From contig OZ244590.1 in assembly GCA_965218205.1 (NCBI GenBank), positions 2,108,001-2,172,000 of the forward strand: a DNA stretch of 64,000 nucleotides, written 5' to 3'. The notes under the pieces were generated by a model, which had not been told where the DNA came from, did not search any database, and saw nothing but the letters and a program-made list of their open reading frames with translations. Positions 1 to 9,322 of the stretch are shown here, piece after piece. The stretch's first letter is position 1; the number at the start of each line of letters is the position of its first letter. Both the position numbers and the translations under genes were made by a program. Source of the DNA: CBDDCA01 sp965218205 (GTDB taxonomy: Bacteria; Spirochaetota; Spirochaetia; WTKD01; G963693115).

Positions 1-568
1 TCCCATGAAAATCAATAGCTATATCAAAAGAAGTACCTACTGCAGTTCGTACTGTATCCACTCGCTGCAATATAGTATCAATAGTACGAAAGGAATCTAT
101 ATACTCCAGCTTGCCACAGCCATTCATTTTTATTGCATTATGCCCATGTTTTTTTACTTCTAAGGCTTGTGCTGCTGTTTCTTCTGGACTATGGGGACTA
201 TCTCCTCCTATCCATGAATATACCCGTATCTTCTTTCTACAAGGACCTCCTAATAGTGCATGTACTGGAGCTCCTATATATTTTCCCTTTATATCCCACA
301 GAGCTTGATTCACTCCTGCAATAGCACTCATTAAAATAGCTCCTCCTCGATAAAAACTGCCTCGATACATTGTTTGCCAAATATGCTCTATTTCTAATGG
401 ATTCATGCCTACTAATTGAGATTCATATTCCTGTAAAGCTGCTTGTACTGTCCTTGCTTTCCCTTCAATCACAGGTTCTCCCCATCCTACTATTCCTTCA
501 TCTGTTTCTACTTTAAGAAACAACCATCGAGGAGGCACTAGATATGTTTGTAATTTTGTTATCTTCAT
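1..568 (-). CDS. dgoD: D-galactonate dehydratase, N-terminal part (runs off the window)
   Basis: The first 189 codons of an enolase-superfamily acid-sugar dehydratase; the rest lies beyond the left edge. The start reads MKITKLQTYLVPPRW, followed by WGEPVIEGKARTV, YRGGAILMSAIAG and ALWDIKGK. These closely track E. coli D-galactonate dehydratase from memory. The last visible residues, IDFHG, correspond to the first metal-ligand Asp with its adjacent His. The family removes water from D-galactonate to give 2-keto-3-deoxygalactonate in the cytoplasm. ATG at 568 lies 11 bases after the TRAP large-subunit stop, with no clear Shine-Dalgarno, so it is probably the last visible gene of the TRAP operon. 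Identity is strong; a related aldonate as true substrate cannot be excluded. Confidence 0.88.
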   Translation of the reverse strand, partial: MKITKLQTYLVPPRWLFLKVETDEGIVGWGEPVIEGKARTVQAALQEYESQLVGMNPLEIEHIWQTMYRGSFYRGGAILMSAIAGVNQALWDIKGKYIGAPVHALLGGPCRKKIRVYSWIGGDSPHSPEETAAQALEVKKHGHNAIKMNGCGKLEYIDSFRTIDTILQRVDTVRTAVGTSFDIAIDFHG

Positions 569-579
569 AGTATGTAGAC

Positions 580-1923
580 TTAGTTTTGTAACAGTGAAGG
601 AAGAAATAATGTAATAGCAGGAAAAAAGAGTATTAAGAGTAACACCATAATTTGCATAATAATATACGGAAGCACCGAAGCAAATATATCCATCAAAGTG
701 ATTCCTTTTGGAGCAACGCTATGTAAGTAAAATGCACCCGGACCAAACGGAGGAGAAAGAAATGATATTTGCATATTAACACAAAATAGTATGCCAAACC
801 ATACAAGATCGTAGCCCATTGCCTGCACTATTGGTACAAAAATAGGAATAGTAAGCATAGCAATGCCTATCCAATCCATAAACATACCAAGCAGAATCAA
901 AATGAACATCATAAAAATAATAATGGCAAGTGGAGGCCACCCAAGCCCAAACAGTAAATTTTCTATAAACTTACTGCCTCCAATCAAGTTATATGCTCCT
1001 ACAAGAATATACGCTCCTATCCCTATCCACATAATCATTCCACATGTTTGTAAAGTAGTATACAAAGACTCCTTTATCACCTTTATTGTCAACTCTCTTC
1101 TATAGAGTGCAATAATCATTACTGCTACTACTCCTACACTGGCAGCTTCTGTTACCGAAGCTATCCCCATATAAATGCTACCAAGCAAACATACGGCAAT
1201 AATGCCTGGCAAGATAATATCTCGTATAGCACGTCTTTTTTGACTAGAAGAAATAGGATTTGCTTGTATTTCCTCTTTTGACACACTCGGTACTTCATCT
1301 GGATAAAGAAAACTATATATAAATATATATACTATGTATAATCCAGCAAGAATAAACGCAGGAATAAAAGCTGCACTAAACAATTTTCCTATAGATACAG
1401 AAGCAGTAAGACCATAAATAATAAGTACAATACTAGGAGGCACCATTGTCCCTAAAGCACCACTTGAAACACAAGTACCAATAGCAAGTTTTTTGTTGTA
1501 TCCTAAACGTAGCATTTGAGGCAATGCAAGCATCCCTAACAGTACTGTTTCTCCTCCAATAATACCAGAAATAGCAGCTAAAAAAACTCCTATGATAACA
1601 GTTTGTATAGCCACGCCTCCTTTTAGTCTTCTTGTAAAGAGCCACATTGCATTATATAAATCCTTTGCTATACCTGTTTTATCCAACAAAGTAGCCATAA
1701 AGACAAACATAGGGACTGCCAATAAAGAGTATGTATTCATAAAACCATATACACGGTTTGCTATCAATGGCAGTGTATCAAAAGAGAACCATCCTATTGT
1801 CAAAACAATAGAGATTATCCCTGTAAGAAACGCTAGAGGTACCCTACTGGACAAAAGAATCAACATTGCTCCAAACACAAGTAATGTTACAGGAGCTATC
1901 CCTAATGTACTTAATCCTAGCAT
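580..1923 (-). CDS. dctM: TRAP transporter large permease subunit (DctM/SiaM type)
   Basis: A very hydrophobic protein of about 448 residues and a dozen membrane segments, as expected for the ion-coupled channel subunit of a TRAP importer. It has family-typical stretches such as GGETVLLGMLALPQ and MVPPSIVLIIYG in the first half and FMDWIGIAMLTIPIF and LSPPFGPGAF in the second. ATG at 1923 is preferred: it follows the DctQ stop by four bases and gives the usual N-terminus, whereas the upstream in-frame ATG at 1965 would overlap dctQ by 38 bases. With DctQ and DctP it makes a complete transporter. The neighbouring galactonate dehydratase suggests a sugar-acid substrate, which is inference. Confidence 0.93.
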   Translation of the reverse strand: MLGLSTLGIAPVTLLVFGAMLILLSSRVPLAFLTGIISIVLTIGWFSFDTLPLIANRVYGFMNTYSLLAVPMFVFMATLLDKTGIAKDLYNAMWLFTRRLKGGVAIQTVIIGVFLAAISGIIGGETVLLGMLALPQMLRLGYNKKLAIGTCVSSGALGTMVPPSIVLIIYGLTASVSIGKLFSAAFIPAFILAGLYIVYIFIYSFLYPDEVPSVSKEEIQANPISSSQKRRAIRDIILPGIIAVCLLGSIYMGIASVTEAASVGVVAVMIIALYRRELTIKVIKESLYTTLQTCGMIMWIGIGAYILVGAYNLIGGSKFIENLLFGLGWPPLAIIIFMMFILILLGMFMDWIGIAMLTIPIFVPIVQAMGYDLVWFGILFCVNMQISFLSPPFGPGAFYLHSVAPKGITLMDIFASVLPYIIMQIMVLLLILFFPAITLFLPSLLQN

Positions 1924-1927
1924 GATA

Positions 1928-2467
1928 TTATTTTTCCATTGCTTGTGAACGAGAGGAAGAAACACATTCTCTTATTTTTGTTATCACATGGGCGGTTATC
2001 AGCACTATGAAAAGCAGAAGAAAAATACTCATAGAAAATTTTATGATACTAGGAAACACAGAATTCCACGAAGAGCCTGATCGCTCTAATCGTATATCTC
2101 CAGCAGGAGAAAAGAATGCAGATTTTGTTATGATAACAGTTGACACCCATAATAAAATGACATAAAACAATGCAATTACATCAGCTAACAATGAAAAGAT
2201 ATACTGAACTTTCTGTGGAAATAAATCCACTATTACTGATACCGAAATATGCTTATCTTTTGCATATGCATACACTCCTCCATACAACATTACTATTGCA
2301 GCCAGAGATAATGTTGTTTCATGTACCCAGATAGTAGGACGATTAAAAACATATCTCATAAATACTTCATACACAGACAATAGTACAATAACAAGATATA
2401 CCCACGATAATCCTTTTCCAATTAAAATAACAAAAGCATTGATACGTTCTTTTAACGTATATTTCAT
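1928..2467 (-). CDS. dctQ: TRAP transporter small permease subunit (DctQ type)
   Basis: A 179-residue protein with four predicted membrane segments and the DctQ hallmark around residues 35-60 (YEVFMRYVFNRPTIWVHE). This subunit joins the large permease in the inner membrane and helps dock the binding protein. Its ATG overlaps the dctP stop in an ATGA arrangement, so translation is probably coupled. Length and topology are normal for the family. A loop of about 20 polar residues near position 120 (PAGDIRLERSGSSW) is typical of the region before the last helix. Confidence 0.92.
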   Translation of the reverse strand: MKYTLKERINAFVILIGKGLSWVYLVIVLLSVYEVFMRYVFNRPTIWVHETTLSLAAIVMLYGGVYAYAKDKHISVSVIVDLFPQKVQYIFSLLADVIALFYVILLWVSTVIITKSAFFSPAGDIRLERSGSSWNSVFPSIIKFSMSIFLLLFIVLITAHVITKIRECVSSSRSQAMEK

Positions 2468-3531
2468 TTACGTATCATTCCTTGATTTTGTAAATACCTC
2501 ACAACAGTATCATAGTATTTTTGTGCCATAGGAGATTGTGCTGCAGCTTGCACCCATAATTGAGCTGCAACCTCACGCACTTTTTGAATTTCTTCGGCAC
2601 TCCAAGATATAATGGTACTATTTTTTTCTTTTGCTTCCCTTACTGCAGATTTATCTGCATCTTGATGTATAAGCAAAAAATTCTCGCTATAATATGCCCC
2701 AGCAGCTTTTAAGATTGCTTTTAAGTCATCAGGAAGTGAGTCAAATATTTTTTTGTTCATAGTAAGCTGGTTTGCAGGAGTAGAATGCCATCCCGGATAT
2801 ATTGGATACTTTCCAATATCATTCATACCTTGTGCTTGGTTTCTTGCAAATATACTGTAATCAGAGGCATCTATCACTCCCTTCTCTAAAGAGGTATATA
2901 CTTCTGATCCCGGAAGATTTACTGGTGAAGCACCGAGGCTACGAAACAAATCCTGTACTAAGCCTTCTGGAGCTCTCAATTTTACTCCCTGTAAATCACT
3001 GATATTTTTTATAGGTTTCTTAGATACAAATGCCTCAGTACCTACTGTGCTAACACTTAATAACTCCACTCCATAACTATTGAGCAATTCATTATAAATC
3101 TTAAATCCTCCCCCATAGTACATAAATCGAATAAAATCCCATGGACTACTCCATGCTCCTATTAAATTTCCTATAAGAGAAAAAGCAGCGTCTTTTCCAC
3201 TAAAATAAGAGGGATCCGTAATATCTCCCTGTATAATATTAGCTCCTACTGCCTCTAATGTTTGATTATGTTCTACGACCGAACCTGCTCCCGTCACTTG
3301 AATTTTTATTCTTCCATTTGACGCTTGATACACTAAATCTGCCCATGCTTCTTGTGCCTTAAATGCAATTTCTCCTGCCTGATCAGATGACTGAAATACC
3401 CACTCATACTGTGGTGTATCCATTTGTTCTTTTGATGACTGATTTTCGTTCTTACTTGTATTGCTACAAGACAATATCACACTGCTATACAAAAACAGTA
3501 CCATTATTACAATACTATACTTTTTTTTCAT
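2464..3531 (-). CDS. dctP: TRAP transporter solute-binding lipoprotein (DctP type)
   Basis: A 355-residue extracytoplasmic binding protein. The N-terminus is a lipoprotein signal (MKKKYSIVIMV...) with a lipobox ending LSC, so it is anchored rather than free. The DctP fold is supported by KPIKNISDLQGVKLRAPEG (the loop carrying the conserved carboxylate-binding Arg) and by EVYTSLEKGVIDASD. A strong Shine-Dalgarno (AGAGGAGG) stands 7-8 bases before ATG 3531. Only 49 bases separate it from transketolase upstream, so it is either co-transcribed or driven from the inverted repeat in that gap. The ligand is unknown; the linked dgoD suggests galactonate or another hexonate. Confidence 0.93.
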   Translation of the reverse strand: MKKKYSIVIMVLFLYSSVILSCSNTSKNENQSSKEQMDTPQYEWVFQSSDQAGEIAFKAQEAWADLVYQASNGRIKIQVTGAGSVVEHNQTLEAVGANIIQGDITDPSYFSGKDAAFSLIGNLIGAWSSPWDFIRFMYYGGGFKIYNELLNSYGVELLSVSTVGTEAFVSKKPIKNISDLQGVKLRAPEGLVQDLFRSLGASPVNLPGSEVYTSLEKGVIDASDYSIFARNQAQGMNDIGKYPIYPGWHSTPANQLTMNKKIFDSLPDDLKAILKAAGAYYSENFLLIHQDADKSAVREAKEKNSTIISWSAEEIQKVREVAAQLWVQAAAQSPMAQKYYDTVVRYLQNQGMIRK

Positions 3532-3552
3532 TGTAAAGCCTCCTCTTTAATG

Positions 3553-3570
3553 ATTTCAGTATATTGAAAT
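3553..3570. promoter_or_regulatory. Near-palindrome between tkt and the TRAP operon
   Basis: The 18-base sequence ATTTCAGTATATTGAAAT has 6-base arms (ATTTCA/TGAAAT) around a mostly palindromic centre. On the minus strand its core contains TATACT, a possible -10 element about 30 bases before dctP. This is a plausible operator controlling the TRAP genes separately from tkt; no binding protein can be named. Confidence 0.35.
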
Positions 3571-3580
3571 ATTTTTACTT

Positions 3581-5551
3581 TTATAGTAACGATATTACTT
3601 TTTCTGCTACACTCTTTCCTTCTAAACCAAAGTATACCTTCACTTCATTGGCAGGACCACACACACCAAACCCTTCTATTCCAATATGCCCTATTGGACG
3701 CAAAGAATCCCATCCCATAGGAGTAGCAGCTTCACATATAACAACCTGAGCATTTTTTGGAATAATCCCTTCTTTCCATTGTTTATCTTGTTCATCATAC
3801 AGTTCTTTACACAGCATTGAAACAACCTGTGCTTTCTTTCCTTTTGCTAAAAGCTCCTTTGCTGCATCAAGAGCAACAGATACTTCACTTCCTGTAGCAA
3901 CAAAAATAACATCAGCTTTTTTCTGTGCTTGGATAACATACGCTCCTTTCATTGCATCTTTCTCCCATCCTTTTGGTTTTTGAAACACTTCTAAATTCTG
4001 GCGCGTAAATAATAAGGCATTTGGATCTTTTTTCTTTGTAAGAGCAATTTTCCAAGCAAGCACCGATTCTTGAGCGTCTGCAGGACGAAATACTCTTAGA
4101 TGTGGAATAAGACGTAACGATGGAGCATGTTCTACTGGTTGATGTGTGGGACCATCTTCTCCTACAAAAATTGAATCATGCGTAAACACAAATATTGAAG
4201 GAATACGCATAATAGCAGCAAGTCGCAATGCTGGTCGCATATAGTCCGCAAACACTAAAAAGGTAGCCCCAAATGCACGTAAGCCTCCGTGTAAGGTAAT
4301 GCCATTTACTATGGCTCCCATAGCATGTTCTCGTACTCCATAATGTAGCATACGTCCCTGTGGACTTGAAGCAAAAAAGCTCTGCTTTGATGGCATTTTA
4401 GTGTTGTTTGAAGGCTCTAAATCAGCAGAACCTCCCGTAAAAAAATCTACTGTCTCTGATATTGCTTGTATACATGCTCCATTTGCTTTACGAGTTGCTA
4501 ACACATCTCCTTCTTTGTATTTTGGCCATTTAATCGATCCTGTTTTCGATTGCATAAAAGAGTCCCATTCTTTCCCAAGATCAGGATCTTCTTTTTTCAA
4601 TGAATCTATCATTTCATTCCATTCATTTTCTTTGTTAGCCCTTCGTTCTAATTGAGAAGCAAAATAGTTTGTTGCTTCAGGATGAACATAAAATTTTACT
4701 TTTGGATCTACGCCCATTTTTTCTTTCATACGCTCAATTTCATCTGCAGCAAGGGGAGCACCGTGTACTTTTGCTGTTCCTTGAGATTCAGGAGCTCCTT
4801 TCCCAATAATTGATTTACATATAATCACAGTTGGATGAGTGGTATCTTGCTTTGCTTCTGCTATGGATCTGCGTAGGCTATCATAATCATATGCATTTGA
4901 ATTAAGCACTTGCCATTTATATGCCTTAAACCGTGCCGCAACATTTTCAGTAAACGCAAGATCAGTAGAGCCTTCAATACTAATACTGTTCGAATCATAA
5001 AATAATATAAGTTTTCCTAACTCTAAATGTCCTGCAAGCGATGCTGCCTCTGATGTTATCCCTTCCATCATACAACCATCTCCCGCTACTACATAGGTAT
5101 AATGATCTACAATTTTTGCACTTTTATTAAATTTATCTGCAAGCATACGCTCAGCTATTGCCATACCTACGCTGTTTGCAAAGCCTGCTCCTAAAGGACC
5201 TGTAGTTGTTTCTATCCCTACAGTATGTCCGTACTCAGGATGCCCTGGTGTTTTAGAACCAAGCTGCCTAAACTTTTTTAACTGAGCTAAAGAGAGTGCG
5301 TATCCACTAAGATGAAGTAAGCTATACTGCCACATAGACCCATGCCCAGCGGAAAGCACTAATCGATCTCTATCTTCCCACTTAGGATTTTTTGGATTGT
5401 ATTTCATCACCTCAGCAAAAAGTAATGCTCCTAACTCTGCTAAACCAAGCGGTAATCCAGGATGCCCTGAGTTTGCTTCTCTTGTTGCGTCTGCAGACAA
5501 CATACGTACAGACATTGCTATTGCATCTAATACTTCATTACTCGTATTCAT
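3581..5551 (-). CDS. tkt: Transketolase
   Basis: A 656-residue, full-length thiamine-diphosphate enzyme of the non-oxidative pentose phosphate pathway. It moves two-carbon units between ketose and aldose phosphates in the cytoplasm. Visible signatures are SGHPGLPLG near residue 28, the TPP-binding GDGCMMEG around 155, the pyrimidine-domain run GVREHAMG and FVGEDGPTHQPVEH around 470-480, and a normal C-terminal domain. ATG 5551 has a strong Shine-Dalgarno (GAGGAGG) about six bases upstream. It lies between upp and the TRAP genes on the same strand and could feed carbon from imported sugars into central metabolism. Confidence 0.97.
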   Translation of the reverse strand: MNTSNEVLDAIAMSVRMLSADATREANSGHPGLPLGLAELGALLFAEVMKYNPKNPKWEDRDRLVLSAGHGSMWQYSLLHLSGYALSLAQLKKFRQLGSKTPGHPEYGHTVGIETTTGPLGAGFANSVGMAIAERMLADKFNKSAKIVDHYTYVVAGDGCMMEGITSEAASLAGHLELGKLILFYDSNSISIEGSTDLAFTENVAARFKAYKWQVLNSNAYDYDSLRRSIAEAKQDTTHPTVIICKSIIGKGAPESQGTAKVHGAPLAADEIERMKEKMGVDPKVKFYVHPEATNYFASQLERRANKENEWNEMIDSLKKEDPDLGKEWDSFMQSKTGSIKWPKYKEGDVLATRKANGACIQAISETVDFFTGGSADLEPSNNTKMPSKQSFFASSPQGRMLHYGVREHAMGAIVNGITLHGGLRAFGATFLVFADYMRPALRLAAIMRIPSIFVFTHDSIFVGEDGPTHQPVEHAPSLRLIPHLRVFRPADAQESVLAWKIALTKKKDPNALLFTRQNLEVFQKPKGWEKDAMKGAYVIQAQKKADVIFVATGSEVSVALDAAKELLAKGKKAQVVSMLCKELYDEQDKQWKEGIIPKNAQVVICEAATPMGWDSLRPIGHIGIEGFGVCGPANEVKVYFGLEGKSVAEKVISLL

Positions 5552-5581
5552 ATTTCCTCCTCATATTTCAAAAAATAATGC

Positions 5582-5614
5582 CACTGATTTTACTGTATTG
5601 TAACATAATCAGTG
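5582..5614. promoter_or_regulatory. Inverted repeat in the tkt leader
   Basis: Perfect 8-base arms CACTGATT (5582-5589) and AATCAGTG (5607-5614) with a 17-base loop lie about 30 bases before the tkt start, in the 125-base gap after upp. This could be a weak terminator for upp, an attenuator or an operator. There is no U-tract to settle it. Confidence 0.3.
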
Positions 5615-5676
5615 TGATGTATGATGTATTCTATGTTATAGTATACACTAATATACGATATTACTCATATATAAAA

Positions 5677-6717
5677 TTATATTACCCCTAATATACTTTC
5701 TTCCACTTTTTTAATCTGTGCTCTATATAGCTGTAAAATATTTGTTCCATAATTAGCAATGAGCTGAATCATATTACGTTGATTTGTACTTGTATCAACA
5801 CCATTTATTCTATCTCCAGCATCTCCCAAGCCCGGAAGAATATATGCCTTATCGTTCATTGCTGGATCAACCCATAATGTGTATATATCTATATTGCTTT
5901 GGTATTGACACACCTGTAAGGCTCCCTGTAAAGAAGTGATAATATGCAATAGTTTGACCGAACGAGGAGTGATAGTATGTTGCTCAAAATATTTTAAGAT
6001 AGTAAGAATACTGCCTCCTGTCGCATTCATAGGATCGGCAATAATCAAATCTTTGTCTTGCAAACTTGCTACATCGAAAAACGACTGCTTATCGTTGAGG
6101 GCGTACTTGAGCGGCTGATCTTCATGTTCTACACGAGATATACGAAACAAAGCATAATCTGGCACATAGCCCTCTGATGAATATTCTTGAATTTCCTTTC
6201 CAATAATAAGCGAGGGTAACAGAGCTCCGCGCAATAGCACACACATAGTAGTATTATGGAGAAGTTTATCAAAGTTTGGAATTTTATGAACTGCATAATT
6301 TTGTATAGGATCGTTTACTGGAGTACTAATCACAAAGTTATTTTTTTGTTGCTTTATATTTTCGGCAAAGGCAAAAGAAAACAAAAATTCAAAAGCACGT
6401 TGCGTATAATACATAAATTCACTATTTTGCGTACGCAGATCTCGTAGCTTTGCTACTACTCGTGAAATAGGACCATGATTTTGCAATGGCTGATCAAAAC
6501 TATATACATGAATACGTTGTTTGTTTACAAGAAATTCTTGCAAGCGATGCCCTATGCTATTGTAACTGGAAATTAAAAATGCCTTTCTTTCACTTTCGTC
6601 TTTTATAGACTCTGCTTCTTGCAACATATGTACATATAAATCTTCAATTTCTTGCACTATTTTTTGATCATCATTGTGCAGTTTTTTTATGACTTCATGA
6701 GCATTACATAAAAACAT
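5677..6717 (-). CDS. upp: Uracil phosphoribosyltransferase with long N-terminal extension
   Basis: The C-terminal ~200 residues match uracil phosphoribosyltransferase, which makes UMP from uracil and PRPP. The PRPP loop reads IIADPMNATGGS around residue 230 and the uracil-binding segment reads ILPGLGDAGDR around 292. The usual enzyme has about 208 residues; this one has 346, with roughly 140 extra helical, charged residues at the front of no recognised fold. The start at 6717 has a GGGGAGA ribosome site, and the extension is in frame from it, so it looks real rather than a start error. Pyrimidine salvage is the likely role; the extension may regulate or oligomerise the enzyme. Confidence 0.88.
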   Translation of the reverse strand: MFLCNAHEVIKKLHNDDQKIVQEIEDLYVHMLQEAESIKDESERKAFLISSYNSIGHRLQEFLVNKQRIHVYSFDQPLQNHGPISRVVAKLRDLRTQNSEFMYYTQRAFEFLFSFAFAENIKQQKNNFVISTPVNDPIQNYAVHKIPNFDKLLHNTTMCVLLRGALLPSLIIGKEIQEYSSEGYVPDYALFRISRVEHEDQPLKYALNDKQSFFDVASLQDKDLIIADPMNATGGSILTILKYFEQHTITPRSVKLLHIITSLQGALQVCQYQSNIDIYTLWVDPAMNDKAYILPGLGDAGDRINGVDTSTNQRNMIQLIANYGTNILQLYRAQIKKVEESILGVI

Positions 6718-6737
6718 AGCTATTTCTCCCCATATAT

Positions 6738-7178
6738 TTACTCTTTTTTATATAATCGATTCTTAAAAAGCAAGGCTTCAGGTAGTGATCGACAAAACAT
6801 AATATCATGTGCGTATAACCACAGTGTAGCTCCCTCATGATATACCTTGTACCATATAAATCCAATAGTTTCTTCACTTTGCTGTATTTTAGTATCATGT
6901 TCCATTACAGAAAGAATATCTCCTCTGCGAAATACTGCTTTCACACTTTTACTACTATCACGACTTGCAAAAGCACGTGCATATGTATCTTTCACAAGAA
7001 TATGAGTATACTGTGTGTCAAACAATGAGGGAGAAATAAGATCAATAGATCGTGATTCTTGCTGTTGTGTACAAGATAAAAATGCCATACTTATGAATGA
7101 GAGAAAGACAAAAGAGCCACTATAATACCGTATAAGAAAAAAAAATTGATATTGAGAAAGCTGTGTCTTTATACTCAC
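6738..7178 (-). CDS. Small SH3-like lipoprotein
   Basis: A 146-residue protein with a long hydrophobic N-terminus and a lipobox ending FLSC near residue 36, so it is probably a lipoprotein. The remainder looks like one bacterial SH3-type beta barrel: a run of short strands with VFRRGDILSVMEHD and IGFIWYKVYHEGATLWLYAHDI. Such domains often bind peptidoglycan or envelope partners. The start is a GTG at 7178 with no clear Shine-Dalgarno, so the N-terminus is uncertain; no better start precedes the signal sequence. Its stop is 20 bases before upp on the same strand. The exact function is unknown. Confidence 0.68.
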   Translation of the reverse strand: MSIKTQLSQYQFFFLIRYYSGSFVFLSFISMAFLSCTQQQESRSIDLISPSLFDTQYTHILVKDTYARAFASRDSSKSVKAVFRRGDILSVMEHDTKIQQSEETIGFIWYKVYHEGATLWLYAHDIMFCRSLPEALLFKNRLYKKE

Positions 7179-7230
7179 TCTGTATAGTATAGCATGTTAT
7201 GAGAGAAAGGGAAGGCTGTACTGAAAATTC

Positions 7231-7249
7231 AAGAAAATAAATGCAAAAA
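7231..7249 (+). repeat. Left copy of 19-bp direct repeat flanking the PIN gene
   Basis: AAGAAAATAAATGCAAAAA here recurs as AAGGAAATAAATGCAAAAA at 9323-9341, in the same orientation with one mismatch in 19. The two copies bracket exactly one gene with its promoter and tail. AT-rich sequence raises the chance of coincidence, but position and length fit a cassette boundary. Confidence 0.5.
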
Positions 7250-7292
7250 CCTAGATTTTAATTAGGAAAAATACAAATATGCTCGTGAATTA

Positions 7293-9209
7293 TTATCCAT
7301 GTTCGTCTTCTATGTCTTTTTTGATTTTATCTTCAATCTTTTTAAGGCGTTTTTTAGTATTAGGCAATATAAATTGAAGTATCAATATACTCACAGCAGC
7401 CAGTCCTATACCAATAATTATGCTTTTTAAATTCCATTGCCATTTTGAAATAATAGATGGAATGGGAAAAGCAACTATAAAAGCTAAGAAGTTCCAAAAA
7501 AATTTTTCTACACAATATTTTATTTGTTTTTGTTTCATTTCACTATTAAAAAGATTTTTTTTCAGACGAGCATTCTTTTCCTCTTCTTTTCTTGCTTTTT
7601 CAGATAGTTGTGTAGTTGTAGTTTGCAATTCAAATACATATTTACTGAATGTTCGTGTAATACATAATGCTATATCCTTATCTTTTACACCTTGCATTCG
7701 TAGTTGATTTACTTTTTTGAGTAATTCATCAATTTTATCATCAGGCAGTGCAGATATTTGTTCATTTACCCTAATCAGGGTAGATATATCCTCTATTTTA
7801 TATGTATCTGGTTCTGGAAGAAGCGATAATTTAATAGTATTTGAAAAAATATCAACAACTTTCTCTTGTATTCTCTCTTTATTTTTACCACTCTCAATAC
7901 ATATTATATTTATAAGATTTCCTAAATGCATTGCAATAGAATAATCATCTCGTTTCTGGTTTTCTATGCAATATTTTTCAACTGACCAATCTCTTGTAAT
8001 CAACCAACATGTCTCCTTTTTATTGATAAATTCTACACCAGCAATCATACTAGCATCATGTTCTATTGCAAGTTGCGTTTTACTTATTTTTTCTGATAAT
8101 TTTTGTTTCATATCATTATCTGAGTATCCTTTCTTAAACTCCTGCAATAAACTTTCGTTCTCCCTGCTTTGTATAATTTTAGTCTTTTGTGATAATACAG
8201 AAGGAATATCATTCATAGTTTCAAAAAAGGTTTTAATATCTTCACTAGAAGAACATCCTCTCAATATAGCTGTTTTAAAAAATTGATTTTTTATTTTCAT
8301 TTCCTCAGTTTTTTCTCTCGAAAAAGCCTCAAAAATATCTTGCATTTCATCACAGAGGCGAGACATTGCTCGAATATATTCTTCTTTTGTAATAGAGAAA
8401 TATTCCAGTTGTATATTGAATTTTTCGAAAAAATTTTCTAATGTAGGTAAAAAAGAATAATACTCATCCTCTTCAAGTGTTAAAAGCATTAATACATTTG
8501 TATCAAGAATCATTCTAGAATCTTTAAATATATCTATCGTAAAATCTCCAATAACATTATTATACGACAAAAGAATTGAGGAAAATTTCGACATTCCAAA
8601 ATCCCATAAAATTTTATTTGTCTCTGGTTCATTGCTTTTTAAAAATTCTATGTACTGTTTTTTAAGAAAGATACGATCTTTTTCATTAATATCTTTTTCT
8701 TCACGCAGAGAATCCAGTATTAGTTTATCTGATTCTTCTGATGATTGCAAAAATTCTTTTTTCCTTGTCATATTATAAAATAATTCTTGATAATATTTTT
8801 CAACAAGACTAATAGTTATCTTATCAAACCAATCTTTAATAATTTTTTCATTAGAATCTACTGATGAGAAGTATTTCTTAATTACTATATCTTTATTTCC
8901 ATGAAAACAATTTACTGTTTTCTCTATCTTCTTTTTATATTCATTTTGAATACAAAATTTACCTCCTTCATTGTATATTTTCTTATTTTTAATTAATTCT
9001 TGAATACTGCTTTTAATACGTTCCTTCTGAATTTCTCCAATAATATCTTGTAACTCTTTTTCTAAACCATCAAAAGATAACCCCTCTGGAGATGATAGAT
9101 AGAATATTTTCAATACAAACTCATTTAATGCAATGGATGATAATGCATTCATACTTGTATCTGTATTTAAGTACACTGATAATATGTCTTCTTTTTTATA
9201 ATTTTTCAT
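7293..9209 (-). CDS. PIN-domain putative ribonuclease with C-terminal membrane anchor
   Basis: About 638 residues of no named family. Residues ~25-90 look like a winged helix. Residues ~230-440 form a PIN-type nuclease core: RMILDTNVL (Asp236), TKEEY (Glu276/277), HDASM (Asp385) and ITRDW (Asp407), the four acidic positions expected for metal-dependent RNA cleavage. Then come a helical region, a Lys/Glu-rich coiled coil near 530-560, two membrane segments near 570-617 and a basic tail. The start is taken at ATG 9209 because TATACT ends six bases upstream and there is no Shine-Dalgarno; ATG 9215 is the alternative. The gene is very AT-rich, stands alone and is flanked by direct repeats, suggesting acquisition. 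Defence or stress-triggered RNA decay at the membrane is inference. Confidence 0.6.
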   Translation of the reverse strand: MKNYKKEDILSVYLNTDTSMNALSSIALNEFVLKIFYLSSPEGLSFDGLEKELQDIIGEIQKERIKSSIQELIKNKKIYNEGGKFCIQNEYKKKIEKTVNCFHGNKDIVIKKYFSSVDSNEKIIKDWFDKITISLVEKYYQELFYNMTRKKEFLQSSEESDKLILDSLREEKDINEKDRIFLKKQYIEFLKSNEPETNKILWDFGMSKFSSILLSYNNVIGDFTIDIFKDSRMILDTNVLMLLTLEEDEYYSFLPTLENFFEKFNIQLEYFSITKEEYIRAMSRLCDEMQDIFEAFSREKTEEMKIKNQFFKTAILRGCSSSEDIKTFFETMNDIPSVLSQKTKIIQSRENESLLQEFKKGYSDNDMKQKLSEKISKTQLAIEHDASMIAGVEFINKKETCWLITRDWSVEKYCIENQKRDDYSIAMHLGNLINIICIESGKNKERIQEKVVDIFSNTIKLSLLPEPDTYKIEDISTLIRVNEQISALPDDKIDELLKKVNQLRMQGVKDKDIALCITRTFSKYVFELQTTTTQLSEKARKEEEKNARLKKNLFNSEMKQKQIKYCVEKFFWNFLAFIVAFPIPSIISKWQWNLKSIIIGIGLAAVSILILQFILPNTKKRLKKIEDKIKKDIEDEHG

Positions 9210-9215
9210 AATCAT

Positions 9216-9244
9216 AGTATATTATGAGACTGACATATTTATAA
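9216..9244 (-). promoter_or_regulatory. Promoter of the PIN gene, predicted leaderless
   Basis: On the minus strand, TTATAA (9244-9239), a 17-base spacer and TATACT (9221-9216) make a reasonable sigma-70 promoter. The predicted transcription start coincides with ATG 9209, giving essentially no 5' untranslated region. Confidence 0.45.
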
Positions 9245-9322
9245 ACTACATCAGACTCCTTAATCTCATTATATAACACTTATATATGTTTATAATCAGT
9301 CTATGATAAAATCGCAAATCGT

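Noticed and set aside
1923..1965. ATG at 1965 as the start of the TRAP large subunit
   Set aside because: It would overlap dctQ by 38 bases; ATG 1923 gives the family-typical N-terminus right after the dctQ stop.
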